Shown piece by piece: positions 19,257-27,862 of a DNA stretch of 37,985 nt. The first letter of the stretch is position 1. Each line of letters starts with the position of its first letter. Location of the stretch: positions 1 through 37,985 of the forward strand of contig JACQLU010000030.1 of assembly GCA_016203935.1 (NCBI GenBank), read 5' to 3'. Made by a program: the position numbers and the translations under genes. The notes below the pieces were generated by a model. It ran no database searches. It saw only the letters and a list, made by a program, of their open reading frames with translations, and was not told the origin of the DNA. This DNA comes from Parcubacteria group bacterium. Lineage in GTDB: Bacteria; Patescibacteriota; JACQLU01.

Positions 19257-21014
19257 ATGTCTTTCCCCATCTTGAGAGGTAGCTCTCTTCGCGAAACTGA
19301 AGTCGGCAAGAAGGTGACCGTCCACGGCTGGGTCCATTCTCGCCGCGACCACGGCGGTCTTATTTTTATTGACCTTAGGGACTTTGGCGGACTTTTACAG
19401 GTTGCGTTCCACCCGGAGTCGCATCCCGAGGTATTTAAACTCGCCGAATCAATCCGTTCTGAAGACGTCATCCGGGTAACCGGTACCCTCATTACCCGTC
19501 CCGCAAGCATGGTGAATCCCAAGCTTGCGACCGGCAAGGTGGAACTCACCGCCGAAGAACTTATCATTTTTTCTAAGGCGGCAACGCCTCCGTTTGAGGT
19601 GAGCGCCGATACGCTTTCGGTCAATGAAGAGACGCGGCTAAAGTATCGCTATCTTGATCTAAGAAGTGAGCGAATGCGCCGCAATATCCGTATGCGCCAC
19701 CGGGTGATTAAGTTTCTCCGCGACTATCTTGATAAAGAAGGATTTGTCGAGATTGAGACCCCCATCCTCACCAAGAGTACGCCCGAGGGTGCCCGCGATT
19801 TTCTCGTTCCTTCGCGCCTCCATCCCGGTTCGTTCTATGCCCTTCCCCAGTCGCCCCAGCAGTATAAGCAGCTTCTCATGGTGGGTGGCATAGAGCGCTA
19901 CTTTCAGATTGCGCGCTGCTTTCGCGATGAGGATCAGCGTGGCGACCGGCAAGCCGAGTTTACCCAGCTTGATATGGAGATGAGTTTTGTAGGCCGCGAC
20001 GATGTACTCATGCTTATCGAGGGGCTCTTTACCCAACTTGTCGAGACGCTCTATCCCGAGAAGAAGATCATGCAAAAACCGTGGCCGCGCCTTACCTATC
20101 ACGAGGTGATGGAGAAGTACGGCATCGATAAACCCGATATTCGTTTTGGTCTTGAACTCACCGATATTACCGAGCTTGCTCACGCGAGTGAGTTTAAAGT
20201 TTTTAAGGAAGCGAAGCTGGTTAAGGGGATTACGGCGGCGCAGAGCTTTTCGCGCAGCGAGATGGACGAGCTAGAAGCGTTTGCGAAAGAGGAAGGAGCC
20301 AAAGGGCTCGCGTCGGCCAAGGTGACCGCGGATGGCTTTGAATCGCAGATTGCAAAATATTTTTCTTTGGAATTACAAAAGAAGATCGCCACGGCGATGC
20401 AGGCGAAAGAAGGGGATACCCTCATGTGGGTGGCCGATGAGAAGTTTAAAGCGAATGAGGTGCTGGCAGCCTTACGCAATCATCTTGGCGATACACTAAA
20501 GCTGCGAGATCCAAACCTCCTCGCCTTTGCCTTTGTAGTTGATTTTCCGCTCTTTGAGGAAGGGAAACTGGAAAACGGCCACTTCGCGCCTTCGCATCAC
20601 ATGTTCACCATGCCCAAAGAGGAGGATCTCAAGCTTCTCGATACTGACCCAGCCAAAGCGCGATCGTATCAGTACGACTTTGTCTTGAATGGTTACGAGG
20701 TGGGTGGGGGGAGTATTCGTATTCATGATCCAAAGATTCAGGAGAAGATTTTTTCTTTGATCGGTTTCACCGAAAAAGAGAAGCAGTACTTCTCGCACAT
20801 GCTCAAGGCATTTTCTTACGGCGTCCCTCCCCACGGCGGTATCGCGCCGGGCATTGATCGGCTCCTCATGATTTTACAAAACGAACCCAATATCCGCGAG
20901 GTAATCGCCTTTCCCAAAAACCAAACCGCCCAAGACCTCATGATGGATGCACCTTCGTGGGTCAGCGAGGAGCAACTACGCGAACTTTCCATAAAAGTTA
21001 CCAAACGCGAATAG
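19257..21014 (+). CDS. aspS: Aspartyl-tRNA synthetase
   Basis: VHGWVHSRRDHGGLIFIDLRDFGG; FRDEDQRGDRQAEFTQLDMEMSF; PPHGGIAPGIDRLLMIL. Confidence 0.97.
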   Translation: MSFPILRGSSLRETEVGKKVTVHGWVHSRRDHGGLIFIDLRDFGGLLQVAFHPESHPEVFKLAESIRSEDVIRVTGTLITRPASMVNPKLATGKVELTAEELIIFSKAATPPFEVSADTLSVNEETRLKYRYLDLRSERMRRNIRMRHRVIKFLRDYLDKEGFVEIETPILTKSTPEGARDFLVPSRLHPGSFYALPQSPQQYKQLLMVGGIERYFQIARCFRDEDQRGDRQAEFTQLDMEMSFVGRDDVLMLIEGLFTQLVETLYPEKKIMQKPWPRLTYHEVMEKYGIDKPDIRFGLELTDITELAHASEFKVFKEAKLVKGITAAQSFSRSEMDELEAFAKEEGAKGLASAKVTADGFESQIAKYFSLELQKKIATAMQAKEGDTLMWVADEKFKANEVLAALRNHLGDTLKLRDPNLLAFAFVVDFPLFEEGKLENGHFAPSHHMFTMPKEEDLKLLDTDPAKARSYQYDFVLNGYEVGGGSIRIHDPKIQEKIFSLIGFTEKEKQYFSHMLKAFSYGVPPHGGIAPGIDRLLMILQNEPNIREVIAFPKNQTAQDLMMDAPSWVSEEQLRELSIKVTKRE

Positions 21015-21109
21015 ACGCCAATTGGAACGCGAATTCACGCGAAGTAACTCCTCTCCGTTTCCCCTCTTAATATAAGAGGGGATGTAAGGGGAGTTACTCT
21101 CTTAGTTTC

Positions 21110-21138
21110 TTGACAGAAATCAGCCAATATACTATAGT
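21110..21138 (+). promoter_or_regulatory. Sigma70-like promoter
   Basis: TTGACA-17 nt-TATAGT. Confidence 0.85.
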
Positions 21139-21144
21139 GCACCC

Positions 21145-21411
21145 TGCAATGCCCCTCGGGATGCAGAAGGCATCCTTGGCCAGGGGCTTGCGAGGTGAGC
21201 GACCTGTCCCTCGCCACCCGCGTTTGTCGGGTCGGGCTTTCAGGGATGGTGGGCGTAGGGGCCCACGTACCCTGCGGGACAGGTCGCAGAAACAAGGGAG
21301 GGGTTGATTTCTTTGCCCCCGGCACCTTCCAAGGCGCCTTGGGTGGCATAACGCCCCTCCCCAACGATAGTGCCGGCGCTGCTGCAGTAAGCGCCGGCCA
21401 TTTCTTTCCTC
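21145..21411 (+). ncRNA. Candidate structured RNA
   Basis: Follows promoter 21110-21138; 12-bp GCGACCTGTCCC/GGGACAGGTCGC, GCCCCT/AGGGGC, GGATGC/GCATCC; ends in GCCGGCGCT/AGCGCCGGC hairpin at 21372-21398. Confidence 0.55.
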
Positions 21412-21684
21412 TCCCCACCTCCTTCCCTCTTACCTTTTATGGTCAAAAGGGCGTCTCGGAACCCGTTGCCACATAGCAACATTACGGTTCCTGCCAGTAC
21501 GACAACTGGCATTCTTATTTTCCGCGACTATCCGCGTTTAGATCCGCGATAATCCGCTTCTAGACGGACATTTGGTCATTAGGATTTGTTTAGGCATTAG
21601 GAATTAGTCATTAGGCATTTTCATGGAGAATGGCTTATTCTAGCCGTTTTTCAACCGGTACAGGTAGACCTACCCCCTAAGGTA

Positions 21685-21713
21685 TTGACAAGATTGTGAT
21701 GGTGTGCTATATT
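21685..21713 (+). promoter_or_regulatory. Sigma70-like promoter
   Basis: TTGACA-17 nt-TATATT. Confidence 0.88.
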
Positions 21714-21719
21714 GTGTCG

Positions 21720-21920
21720 TCATGATCGAAATGGATGTAGAGGACGCAGCGAAAAGGCACCTTTACAACCTACCAGAAATGCCCCAAGCCGCTTAGCGGT
21801 GTAAGGCGTGATTCCGAGCGGAACACTTCTTGGGAGAGAAGGTGATCCGCGAGAATACTGGTGTTAGTAATACCTGCATTTACAAGGGCAGGTTGGGATC
21901 TCTCCCAACCTGCCCTTTTT
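21720..21920 (+). ncRNA. ~200-nt transcript, structured RNA and/or mRNA of a 24-aa leaderless ORF
   Basis: Promoter plus strong terminator GGGCAGGTTGGGAtctcTCCCAACCTGCCCttttt (21884-21920). ORF 21722-21796 MIEMDVEDAAKRHLYNLPEMPQAA starts about 9 nt after the -10. Confidence 0.6.
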
Positions 21921-22297
21921 GGTCTCTCTAAAATATTTAATCCTGTGGCTTCTGACCAATACTGGTCGCCTAAGGCGACGAGTACAAGCGGTCAGATCCG
22001 CAGGCTGACTGGTTTGGTAAGTATCTGCGTAGTTCCGCGTTTAGATCTGCGTGGTTCTGCGTTCAGATATTCTCTTGGGTTACACCGCCCATAGCGCGAT
22101 ACGCGCGTTGCATGAGAGAGAATACACCAAATCCTTCGACCTGCGGATGAGAGGAGCAGCGCGTCGAGCGTGTTAAGAAAGGAGGCAAACTCGACGCAAG
22201 GAAGAAGCGGCAAAAGTCTGTCCGGGGACGACGAGCGGCGATCGCAAATCAACATTCGCCACAATCGTTAATTCCACCCCGGCAGACTGGGAGTATC

Positions 22298-22489
22298 GTG
22301 GCCCGTTTTGTCACATCATATGACGGTCGGTATGACAGTGAGGAACGGAGACTGGCGGCTCATGACAGAGAAGCCGCCGACCTCCGTCGCGGGGGATCAG
22401 CGCGTATCATGAAAGAAATCCCGCCAGCTGGCCCCCGCGGAATCCTCGTAACCTTTGCGCGCTTTCAGGTCGCCACCGGCGGGTGGTGA
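22298..22489 (+). CDS. Possible small basic protein (GTG start)
   Basis: MARFVTSYDGRYDSEERRLAAHDREAADLRRGG...; followed by hairpin 22504-22533. Confidence 0.35.
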   Translation: MARFVTSYDGRYDSEERRLAAHDREAADLRRGGSARIMKEIPPAGPRGILVTFARFQVATGGW

Positions 22490-22537
22490 GCGACCACAAC
22501 CCCACGGGTGGGAGACCACAAATCTCCCACCCGCACT

Positions 22538-22582
22538 CTTTCTCTAAAGTTTGAAAAAAGTTTCAAGCTTTTGAGAAGGAGG
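22538..22582 (+). promoter_or_regulatory. SD-sequestering hairpin E1
   Basis: CTTTCTCTAAAGTTTGA / TTCAAGCTTTTGAGAAGG, ~17 pairs with one T-T mismatch, next to AAGGAGG and tiny ORF MKRC* (22587-22601). Confidence 0.6.
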
Positions 22583-22597
22583 AATAATGAAACGATG

Positions 22598-22627
22598 TTG
22601 ACAGGCCGGGGCGCGGCGGCCTATAAA
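22598..22627 (+). promoter_or_regulatory. Promoter-like sequence
   Basis: TTGACA-18 nt-TATAAA, GC-rich spacer; overlaps a GGCGCGG/CCGCGCC inverted repeat. Confidence 0.45.
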
Positions 22628-22633
22628 AATTCC

Positions 22634-23204
22634 GCGCCATCACTTCCCTATAGTCATAATGAAGTTTTTCTACAAACAGTCATCTCTTAACCCTGAGCTC
22701 TGACCTCTGAGCCAATGAAGGGAGGCAGAAACGAGTGCGTACAAGCATTGTTGCAAACTACGCATTCTTTTCTTCCTCTCGGAAATTATCCCCATAGTGC
22801 GGACAACACCGGGTTATACCCCGGAGGCCTCCAAATGAGGCAATATTGAGCCGCACTCGGGATATGGGAAGAGAGGGAAGACCTCCGAGACACCTGACTC
22901 CAAAATTGACGAACGGAGCAGGCAAACAGATAAGGAGGATTAAACTACAGGAAAGGAGGGTTATGCCATTCCTGTAGTTGAAATCACTGGCCAGCGCGGT
23001 GGCCTGACTAAGACCGCGCACTCAACTGCCTTAGACCGCCACGCAGCGGTCGCCCCGAGGCATTGTATCGGGAAGCCGTGGCTCCGGCCTACGAAGCGGG
23101 TGGGAGCCACAAAGGGTCGGATGAAGGCCTCCGAGAGGCCACCGTAGTCCGACCTACCACCCAGCGCAGTTGCCTGATCATCAACTGCGCTGGGAACCTT
23201 TTCT
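22634..23204 (+). ncRNA. Large candidate structured RNA region (~570 nt)
   Basis: No credible long ORF. Three-way junction AGTGCGG/CCGCACT (22796-22857) enclosing two hairpins; AACTACAGGAA/TTCCTGTAGTT; GCGCGGT/ACCGCGC; GTGGCTCC/GGGAGCCAC; GGTCGGA/TCCGACC; terminal CCCAGCGCAGTTG/CAACTGCGCTGGG. Confidence 0.5.
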
Positions 23205-23479
23205 AAGATTTGACTTTCTCGACCGTCATTCTGAGGTCGCCTTAGGCGACCGAAGAATCTCGAGAGATCCTTCGTTTCACTCAGGATGACCTTATGAGGA
23301 AGAAACGAGTTTTCGTAAGTCTCTCCCTCTTAATGTAAGAGGGAGTTGGAGGGAGTTATAACGAAGATTCTTTACATCCGCCGTCCCCGCTTCCTCTAAG
23401 TCCACTTCTGCGTTGTTCCGCGTATAGTTCTGCGTGGTTCGGCGCAATTCACGAAGTGAATTTGGCAAAAACCTCCCAA

Positions 23480-23524
23480 CTTCCCTTTAATCCATTACAC
23501 TTAAGATAATGGATTGGAGGGAGG
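23480..23524 (+). promoter_or_regulatory. SD-sequestering hairpin E2
   Basis: CTTCCCTTTAATCCATTA-cacttaaga-TAATGGATTGGAGGGAGG, 18/18 pairs including GU. Confidence 0.75.
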
Positions 23525-23616
23525 TAGAACACCCGCCGCGATCGGGTGAGTTCTGAATGTCATCACATATCGCGGTGTGGTGAGTAGTTCGTCGCCCATG
23601 AGGGCGGGGAGGCGCA

Positions 23617-24318
23617 ATGAGTTTTTTTGATTGGATTCTCCCCCTGCTGATCGGGGGAGTGGTGGCTCTTCTTTTCTGGAGGGGGCGCGAGCTCGCCCCC
23701 TGGGTCCTCTTGGCCTTCGCCCCCAGTTTTCTACCGCGCCAGCCAGTGGAGTGGGCGATACTCATCAGTGCGGTGGGGTTCTTCGTCCTTGCGGTTACTG
23801 CACATAGGGCGTTCCGTAGGGGCGATGGGTTCCGAGCAGTACTCGCGACACTGCTTGGTGTTGGTAGTATTGTCGCGATCATTTGGTTCGTCGTCCCGCT
23901 GGTTGTTCCGGGTGACCTCCGGGAACTGATAGCGCAGCCCGCAGCACAAAGTGCGGGGCCGCTGTCAGGGTTAGGGCGGCGAGCTGTTCCCCTGCAGGAG
24001 CCAGAGACCTGGCTCGAGGGGTTAGTTCGTCCGGTGCGCCGGGCGATCGACCCCTTCCGGCCGGGGTTGAGGTTCCTGCTCGGACAGTGGGATGTGGCAA
24101 CCGACTTTGCCACACCCATTGTCGCGGCGTTTGCTCTTCTCGCAATCGTCTCCTTTCTCCACACCCAGCACTGCTGGGAAGTCGGGAAGCGGCGGCGCCT
24201 CGAGGCGAGGATTCGCCGCAAGGTGGAGGCGGAGCTCCGTGCGGAGCACGAGCGGGCCGTTGGCAACGGGCCGCGGCCGCTCCTCCACACGGAGGCAAGG
24301 AGGGTGGCGACGAAATAA
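23617..24318 (+). CDS. Membrane protein, unknown function
   Basis: MSFFDWILPLLIGGVVALLFW...; several TM segments; GGGGAGG SD. Confidence 0.8.
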   Translation: MSFFDWILPLLIGGVVALLFWRGRELAPWVLLAFAPSFLPRQPVEWAILISAVGFFVLAVTAHRAFRRGDGFRAVLATLLGVGSIVAIIWFVVPLVVPGDLRELIAQPAAQSAGPLSGLGRRAVPLQEPETWLEGLVRPVRRAIDPFRPGLRFLLGQWDVATDFATPIVAAFALLAIVSFLHTQHCWEVGKRRRLEARIRRKVEAELRAEHERAVGNGPRPLLHTEARRVATK

Positions 24319-24473
24319 TAAACTGGCCGGGAGATGGCCAATCGGAGGTGACGAGTTGTTCGAGGCCACCTCCGACGAGGTGGCCGGCGAGGCAATCTAG
24401 TCCCACGTAGGTGGCCAACAATTAGACAGAGGTCACTCTTGTCGATTAAAAGACAAGACGATTCCTCTGCCGA

Positions 24474-24547
24474 CCAGCACCGAGCTTTTGCAAGGTGCTG
24501 GACTCTTCCGAGTTACGAATCCACATGCGATTGGTAACTCAGAGGAG
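24474..24547 (+). promoter_or_regulatory. GC hairpin plus SD-sequestering hairpin E3
   Basis: CCAGCACC/GGTGCTGG (24474-24501), then 24503-24521 CTCTTCCGAGTTACGAATC / 24529-24547 GATTGGTAACTCAGAGGAG, 17/19 pairs. Confidence 0.7.
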
Positions 24548-24554
24548 GTAACAA

Positions 24555-24587
24555 ATGAAAGAACACTCGCTTTTCGATCGAAAATAG
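24555..24587 (+). CDS. Possible 10-aa peptide MKEHSLFDRK encoded inside a hairpin
   Basis: GAGGAGGT SD, ATG, stop; the ORF overlaps GAACACTC...TTTTCGATCGAAAA...GAGTGTTC. Confidence 0.35.
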   Translation: MKEHSLFDRK

Positions 24588-24594
24588 AGTGTTC

Positions 24595-24622
24595 ATACTA
24601 ATGTTCTTGAGAACATTAGTAT
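24595..24622. repeat. Perfect 13-bp palindrome
   Basis: ATACTAATGTTCT-TG-AGAACATTAGTAT. Confidence 0.9.
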
Positions 24623-24689
24623 AGAAAGACATAAAAAATCCAACATACTCAAACATGTTGGAACGGTGGGAACGAAATTCGGAGAGTGA

Positions 24690-25031
24690 TTACTTCTCGG
24701 ATTCTGGGGCGAGGTCGCCAAGGTTAAGCTTGTGTCCGATACGCCGCACGCGCGGCAATACTACCTTATCCAGCGAGTCTTTGATTTCGCCAACGTCATG
24801 CTCGACAAACTTCATACGGGTCGAGAGGTTATCGACTTTCTTTTCTAATCTATCAAAACGTTGATCAACAGCATCAAAGCGCTTGTCAACCTGCTTAAAC
24901 CCTTCCTCCACGCCATTAAAGGAATTATTGATCATCTGGCGAAGGTTCTCAAACGAGGTATCCATTTTCTTGGCAAGGTCGTCGATGGTCATTTGTCCAC
25001 TATGCATTGGTTCGTGGTTTTGAGGGGACAT
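24690..25031 (-). CDS. Small coiled-coil protein
   Basis: Heptad-rich DLAKKMDTSFENLRQMINNSFNGVEEGFKQVDKRFDAVDQRFDRLEKKVDNLSTRM. Confidence 0.85.
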   Translation of the reverse strand: MSPQNHEPMHSGQMTIDDLAKKMDTSFENLRQMINNSFNGVEEGFKQVDKRFDAVDQRFDRLEKKVDNLSTRMKFVEHDVGEIKDSLDKVVLPRVRRIGHKLNLGDLAPESEK

Positions 25032-25085
25032 AGGGGGTAATGAAATTGTCTACCTCACTCTACCAAACGTCTCACGCTAAGCAAG

Positions 25086-25190
25086 TTGACAGAAGCGAGA
25101 TTTCCGATACGGTATGGTTAGCATGCTGGTCGTCACATCAGCGTCTCGTGATGACCAGCACTCTGGCCATAACCGAGCATAACGAACCCC
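25086..25190 (+). ncRNA. Candidate small hairpin RNA with promoter
   Basis: TTGACA-16 nt-TACGGT, then TGCTGGTCgTCAC...GTGAtGACCAGCA enclosed by GGTTA/TAACC. Confidence 0.4.
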
Positions 25191-25240
25191 CTTTCCAATA
25201 TTCCTAGGAATGTTGGAATAGCGCGCAGGGGCGGACGACG

Positions 25241-25666
25241 TTACTGCCTAAACGGTTGGTCAGAAAAGTAGATGATACGGTTCTTGGCAAAGTAAGTTTC
25301 GAAAGCCTCGAGAAAGAGATGCCGGCCCATGAGCGGCGGCACGTCGTTGCGACCTATGAATCCAACTGGTATTTCGCGTATAAAAGGGCCGAGCTGTACT
25401 TTAATAGTAGGAAGGAAATAGACTCTCTCTTTGCCTCCGATGCCAGAGGTGTAAAAGACTCGACACTCCTTCGCAAAATCTATCTTGAGGTCACGGCCAA
25501 AATAGAGTGGCAAAAGGGTGAAATCGGAACCGGAGTCTATAAGTAGCGAGGTCTCTTGACTCAATGTGGGGTCGCGTGGTGAAAAGAACATCGCGCGAGC
25601 AACCGGTCTATACACTTCACCAATGATTTCTGACTTCACTTTCTCGAACGCGAACTGTACGATCAT
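25241..25666 (-). CDS. Retropepsin-like aspartic protease family protein
   Basis: SLLIDSGSDFTLLPLYF (D-S-G) and late PPLMGRHLFLEAFE. Confidence 0.75.
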   Translation of the reverse strand: MIVQFAFEKVKSEIIGEVYRPVARAMFFSPRDPTLSQETSLLIDSGSDFTLLPLYFGRDLKIDFAKECRVFYTSGIGGKERVYFLPTIKVQLGPFIREIPVGFIGRNDVPPLMGRHLFLEAFETYFAKNRIIYFSDQPFRQ

Positions 25667-25890
25667 AGCACAAGGGTATCAGCACCCGAGATGTAGGTGA
25701 CAAGCGGCGTAGCGCGCGGGTGTTTCTTTCGCAACTGTTGCAAGAGTCGATACGCCTTCTCACCCGTCTTGGCGGTATAAATTTTTCCCGCCATAACAAT
25801 GACGTGTTTCCCCTTGTAACGAGGATCGCTGTATATCTTATGGGTGAGGAGATCCTCGGTTTTGGTGGTTTTGAGAGAGATTTTCTTCAT
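25663..25890 (-). CDS. DUF5678-like small protein, overlapping the retropepsin-like gene
   Basis: YKGKHVIVMAGKIYTAKTGEKAYRLLQQLRKKHPRATPLVTYI; 4-nt ATGA-type overlap. Confidence 0.7.
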   Translation of the reverse strand: MKKISLKTTKTEDLLTHKIYSDPRYKGKHVIVMAGKIYTAKTGEKAYRLLQQLRKKHPRATPLVTYISGADTLVL

Positions 25891-26067
25891 ATGATTTTTA
25901 TGAATGGATTAATCAGGGACAGTGTGACAGAATTTTGTATAAAGAACAAGCCAGTTCAAAAAAGATGACAATCAGATAGAGAGCGATTTGGGTGTGACCT
26001 GTCCAGCATTACCATAAGAGTTGGTGTTGGATACACTCATCCTCAAGTCGCTCTTTATGCCGGAGCC

Positions 26068-26120
26068 CTCCTACTCAAAGCTCATTATTGAAGTAATGAA
26101 GTATAATGAGTTTCGAGGAG
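26068..26120 (+). promoter_or_regulatory. SD-sequestering hairpin E4
   Basis: CTCCT-actc-AAAgCTCATTA ... TAATGAGTTTcgAGGAG, then G GTGAAATG. Confidence 0.6.
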
Positions 26121-26125
26121 GTGAA

Positions 26126-26551
26126 ATGAATCTTGGAAGATTATCTCGGCCGGAGTTGGCCGAGTGGGTGGCGTCCCTACCCCCTAGCTACGTGGTGGGG
26201 ATGCTGCTTGTCGGAGACCGCCTCTCTTGCATTGATGAGGCGGTCGCGTGCGAAGTTGAAAACCAGATCATCGGAGTCGCCACGATCGCACCGCGTGGCG
26301 AGATGAGCTCCGGCGTCCCCACCATTGTGGCTCTCTATATTCTTTCCGCGTTTCGCGGAAAGGGGTATGGAAAGTCGTTGATGGAGGCGGCAGTGAGGCG
26401 GTGCGTCGAACGGGGATTTTCTCGGGTGAGGGTAGATATCCTTTCCGCATACGCGAAGAGGATCATCGAATCATTGCCCGAGGATCTCAAGTCCGTGCTC
26501 GAGGTGCACGACTTGGGGAATCCACTCGATTATTTCGAGAGCCTCGAGTAA
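26126..26551 (+). CDS. GNAT-family N-acetyltransferase
   Basis: SD GAGGAGGTGAA then ATG; IVALYILSAFRGKGYGKSLMEAAVRRCVERGFSRVRVDI is the acetyl-CoA motif. Confidence 0.85.
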   Translation: MNLGRLSRPELAEWVASLPPSYVVGMLLVGDRLSCIDEAVACEVENQIIGVATIAPRGEMSSGVPTIVALYILSAFRGKGYGKSLMEAAVRRCVERGFSRVRVDILSAYAKRIIESLPEDLKSVLEVHDLGNPLDYFESLE

Positions 26552-26707
26552 CTCCCCCTCACCCCTCTTAAGATAAGAAGGGGGAATAAGAGGGGGAGTA
26601 AGGATAGGAAGAATACCCTTCGGGGGATGGGGGAGTTTGTGAATCCGCGCGGATCCTCTTACCCCAGAGGAAATTCACGCGCGCGGAGGAAAGAAAGGAG
26701 GGTCTTT

Positions 26708-26908
26708 ATGACCCTCTTCGGGCGGCTTCACTACCTGGTGGCCGCCCTCGCCGCGGGGATTGCCACCACGGCGGGGGCGGTCCTGGCGGGTCTCCCCATC
26801 GGGGCGGCCCAGGGGCTAGGGACCATCGCGGCGGTCGCGGTGGTGCTTTTCGGTCAGCGGGGGGTCGAAAGGATTTCCCGCTGGATTGAGAGGAGGTGGT
26901 TCTTGTAA
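26708..26908 (+). CDS. Small membrane protein (66 aa)
   Basis: AAAGGAGGGTCTTT-ATG; MTLFGRLHYLVAALAAGIATTAGAVLAGLPIGAAQGLGTIAAVAVVLFGQRGVERISRWIERRWFL. Confidence 0.75.
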   Translation: MTLFGRLHYLVAALAAGIATTAGAVLAGLPIGAAQGLGTIAAVAVVLFGQRGVERISRWIERRWFL

Positions 26909-26913
26909 AAAAA

Positions 26914-26990
26914 GGCAGGCGCGAGATCGCTCTCACGCCTGCCCACCTACTTTGAGTTTATCAAGAAAAAATTGGTGGATTCGGAGGAGG
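26914..26990 (+). promoter_or_regulatory. GC hairpin plus SD-sequestering hairpin E5
   Basis: GGCAGGCGCGAG.../CTCACGCCTGCC (26914-26943), then CCTACTTTGAGTTTATCAA / TTGGTGGATTCGGAGGAGG (26946-26990), 18/19 pairs. Confidence 0.8.
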
Positions 26991-27128
26991 TGATCTTGGT
27001 GAGAACTAGTTAAGGTCACTTCCACTCTCGAGACACTCCGATCTCGAAAGAGCGGAGAAATAGTTAAGAGAGTTGGCAACTCTCGTCGCGCTGGCCCTCC
27101 TGCAGCGGCGAGAGAAGTTGGAGGGGAA

Positions 27129-27782
27129 ATGAAGTTTGAGCAGATCGCGCGGCAGGCGAGGAAGCTGCTGGAGTGGAATCGCAAGATGAGGACCTCCTCT
27201 TTTTCTTACCATTTTACTGACGCAGATTACCAGAGAGAGGAGCAGCATTTGCTGGCGGTCATCGAAGGACGGCTAATTACCGTTCAGGATGATCGTTGGA
27301 GTCGTCAAGCGGCTTACCCCGTCGTGGGAGAATTTGAGATCGATGGATGGAAGTTTACCCTTCGGGGTCACGACCCTCACTTTGAGCGTTGTAATCCAGA
27401 GGAGGACTGGATTACCGCTTCGCTCGTTGAATTCCGCCGCGGCGAGATTCACTACAACCATGAAGGGCGGTGTATCGATTGCGATGAAGGGGTGGGCGCC
27501 GGCTCCGTCGAAATGTTCACCCCATCCGGCAGGAGATTCTACGCGTATTTCCGAGATGAGTGCTCGTGTGGAATCTCATCCGGGGCCCGCAAGGTCCGCC
27601 TGATATACCGGCTTGGAGAGGCATTGAAAGTGTTGCTCGGTTATTTGCCCGGTACCGAGTCACACCAGAGTGAGCTGCAAGCGGCAGCTCTCTCGTGGTA
27701 CAAGCACGAGACAGGCTCCATGGGACGCCTCAAGGCCGCAGTCCGGGCCTTGGGCGTGGGTATCGATCTTAAAGCGGACTAA
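27129..27782 (+). CDS. Uncharacterised protein (217 aa)
   Basis: GGAGGGG SD; HEGRCIDCDEGVG and DECSCGI cysteine pairs. Confidence 0.85.
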   Translation: MKFEQIARQARKLLEWNRKMRTSSFSYHFTDADYQREEQHLLAVIEGRLITVQDDRWSRQAAYPVVGEFEIDGWKFTLRGHDPHFERCNPEEDWITASLVEFRRGEIHYNHEGRCIDCDEGVGAGSVEMFTPSGRRFYAYFRDECSCGISSGARKVRLIYRLGEALKVLLGYLPGTESHQSELQAAALSWYKHETGSMGRLKAAVRALGVGIDLKAD

Positions 27783-27788
27783 ATCTGT

Positions 27789-27855
27789 GGGCACGGCCTT
27801 GTGTCGTGCCCGACTACTCTAAGTCTATCAATTAAATTTGGTAGATTTTGAGGAG
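27789..27855 (+). promoter_or_regulatory. GC hairpin plus SD-sequestering hairpin E6
   Basis: GGGCACG/CGTGCCC (27789-27811), then CTACTCTAAGTCTATCA / TGGTAGATTTTGAGGAG (27814-27855), 15/17 pairs. Confidence 0.8.
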
Positions 27856-27862
27856 GTTCAGC

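Noticed and set aside
21722-21796. ORF ending ...PQAA* in a structured ~200-nt RNA suggested tmRNA
   Set aside because: No tRNA-like acceptor domain, no TTCGAATC-type T loop and no conserved 5' GGGG...TTCGACGGG; the ORF starts with its own ATG near a promoter.
25256-25546. Plus-strand ORF opposite the retropepsin-like gene
   Set aside because: No start context or domain; the minus-strand frame has a clear aspartic protease motif and operon overlap.
26914-26943. Intrinsic terminator of the 26708 gene on the plus strand
   Set aside because: The A tract precedes the stem and no U tract follows on the plus strand; it would only be a canonical terminator for minus-strand transcription, so it is treated as part of the two-part module.
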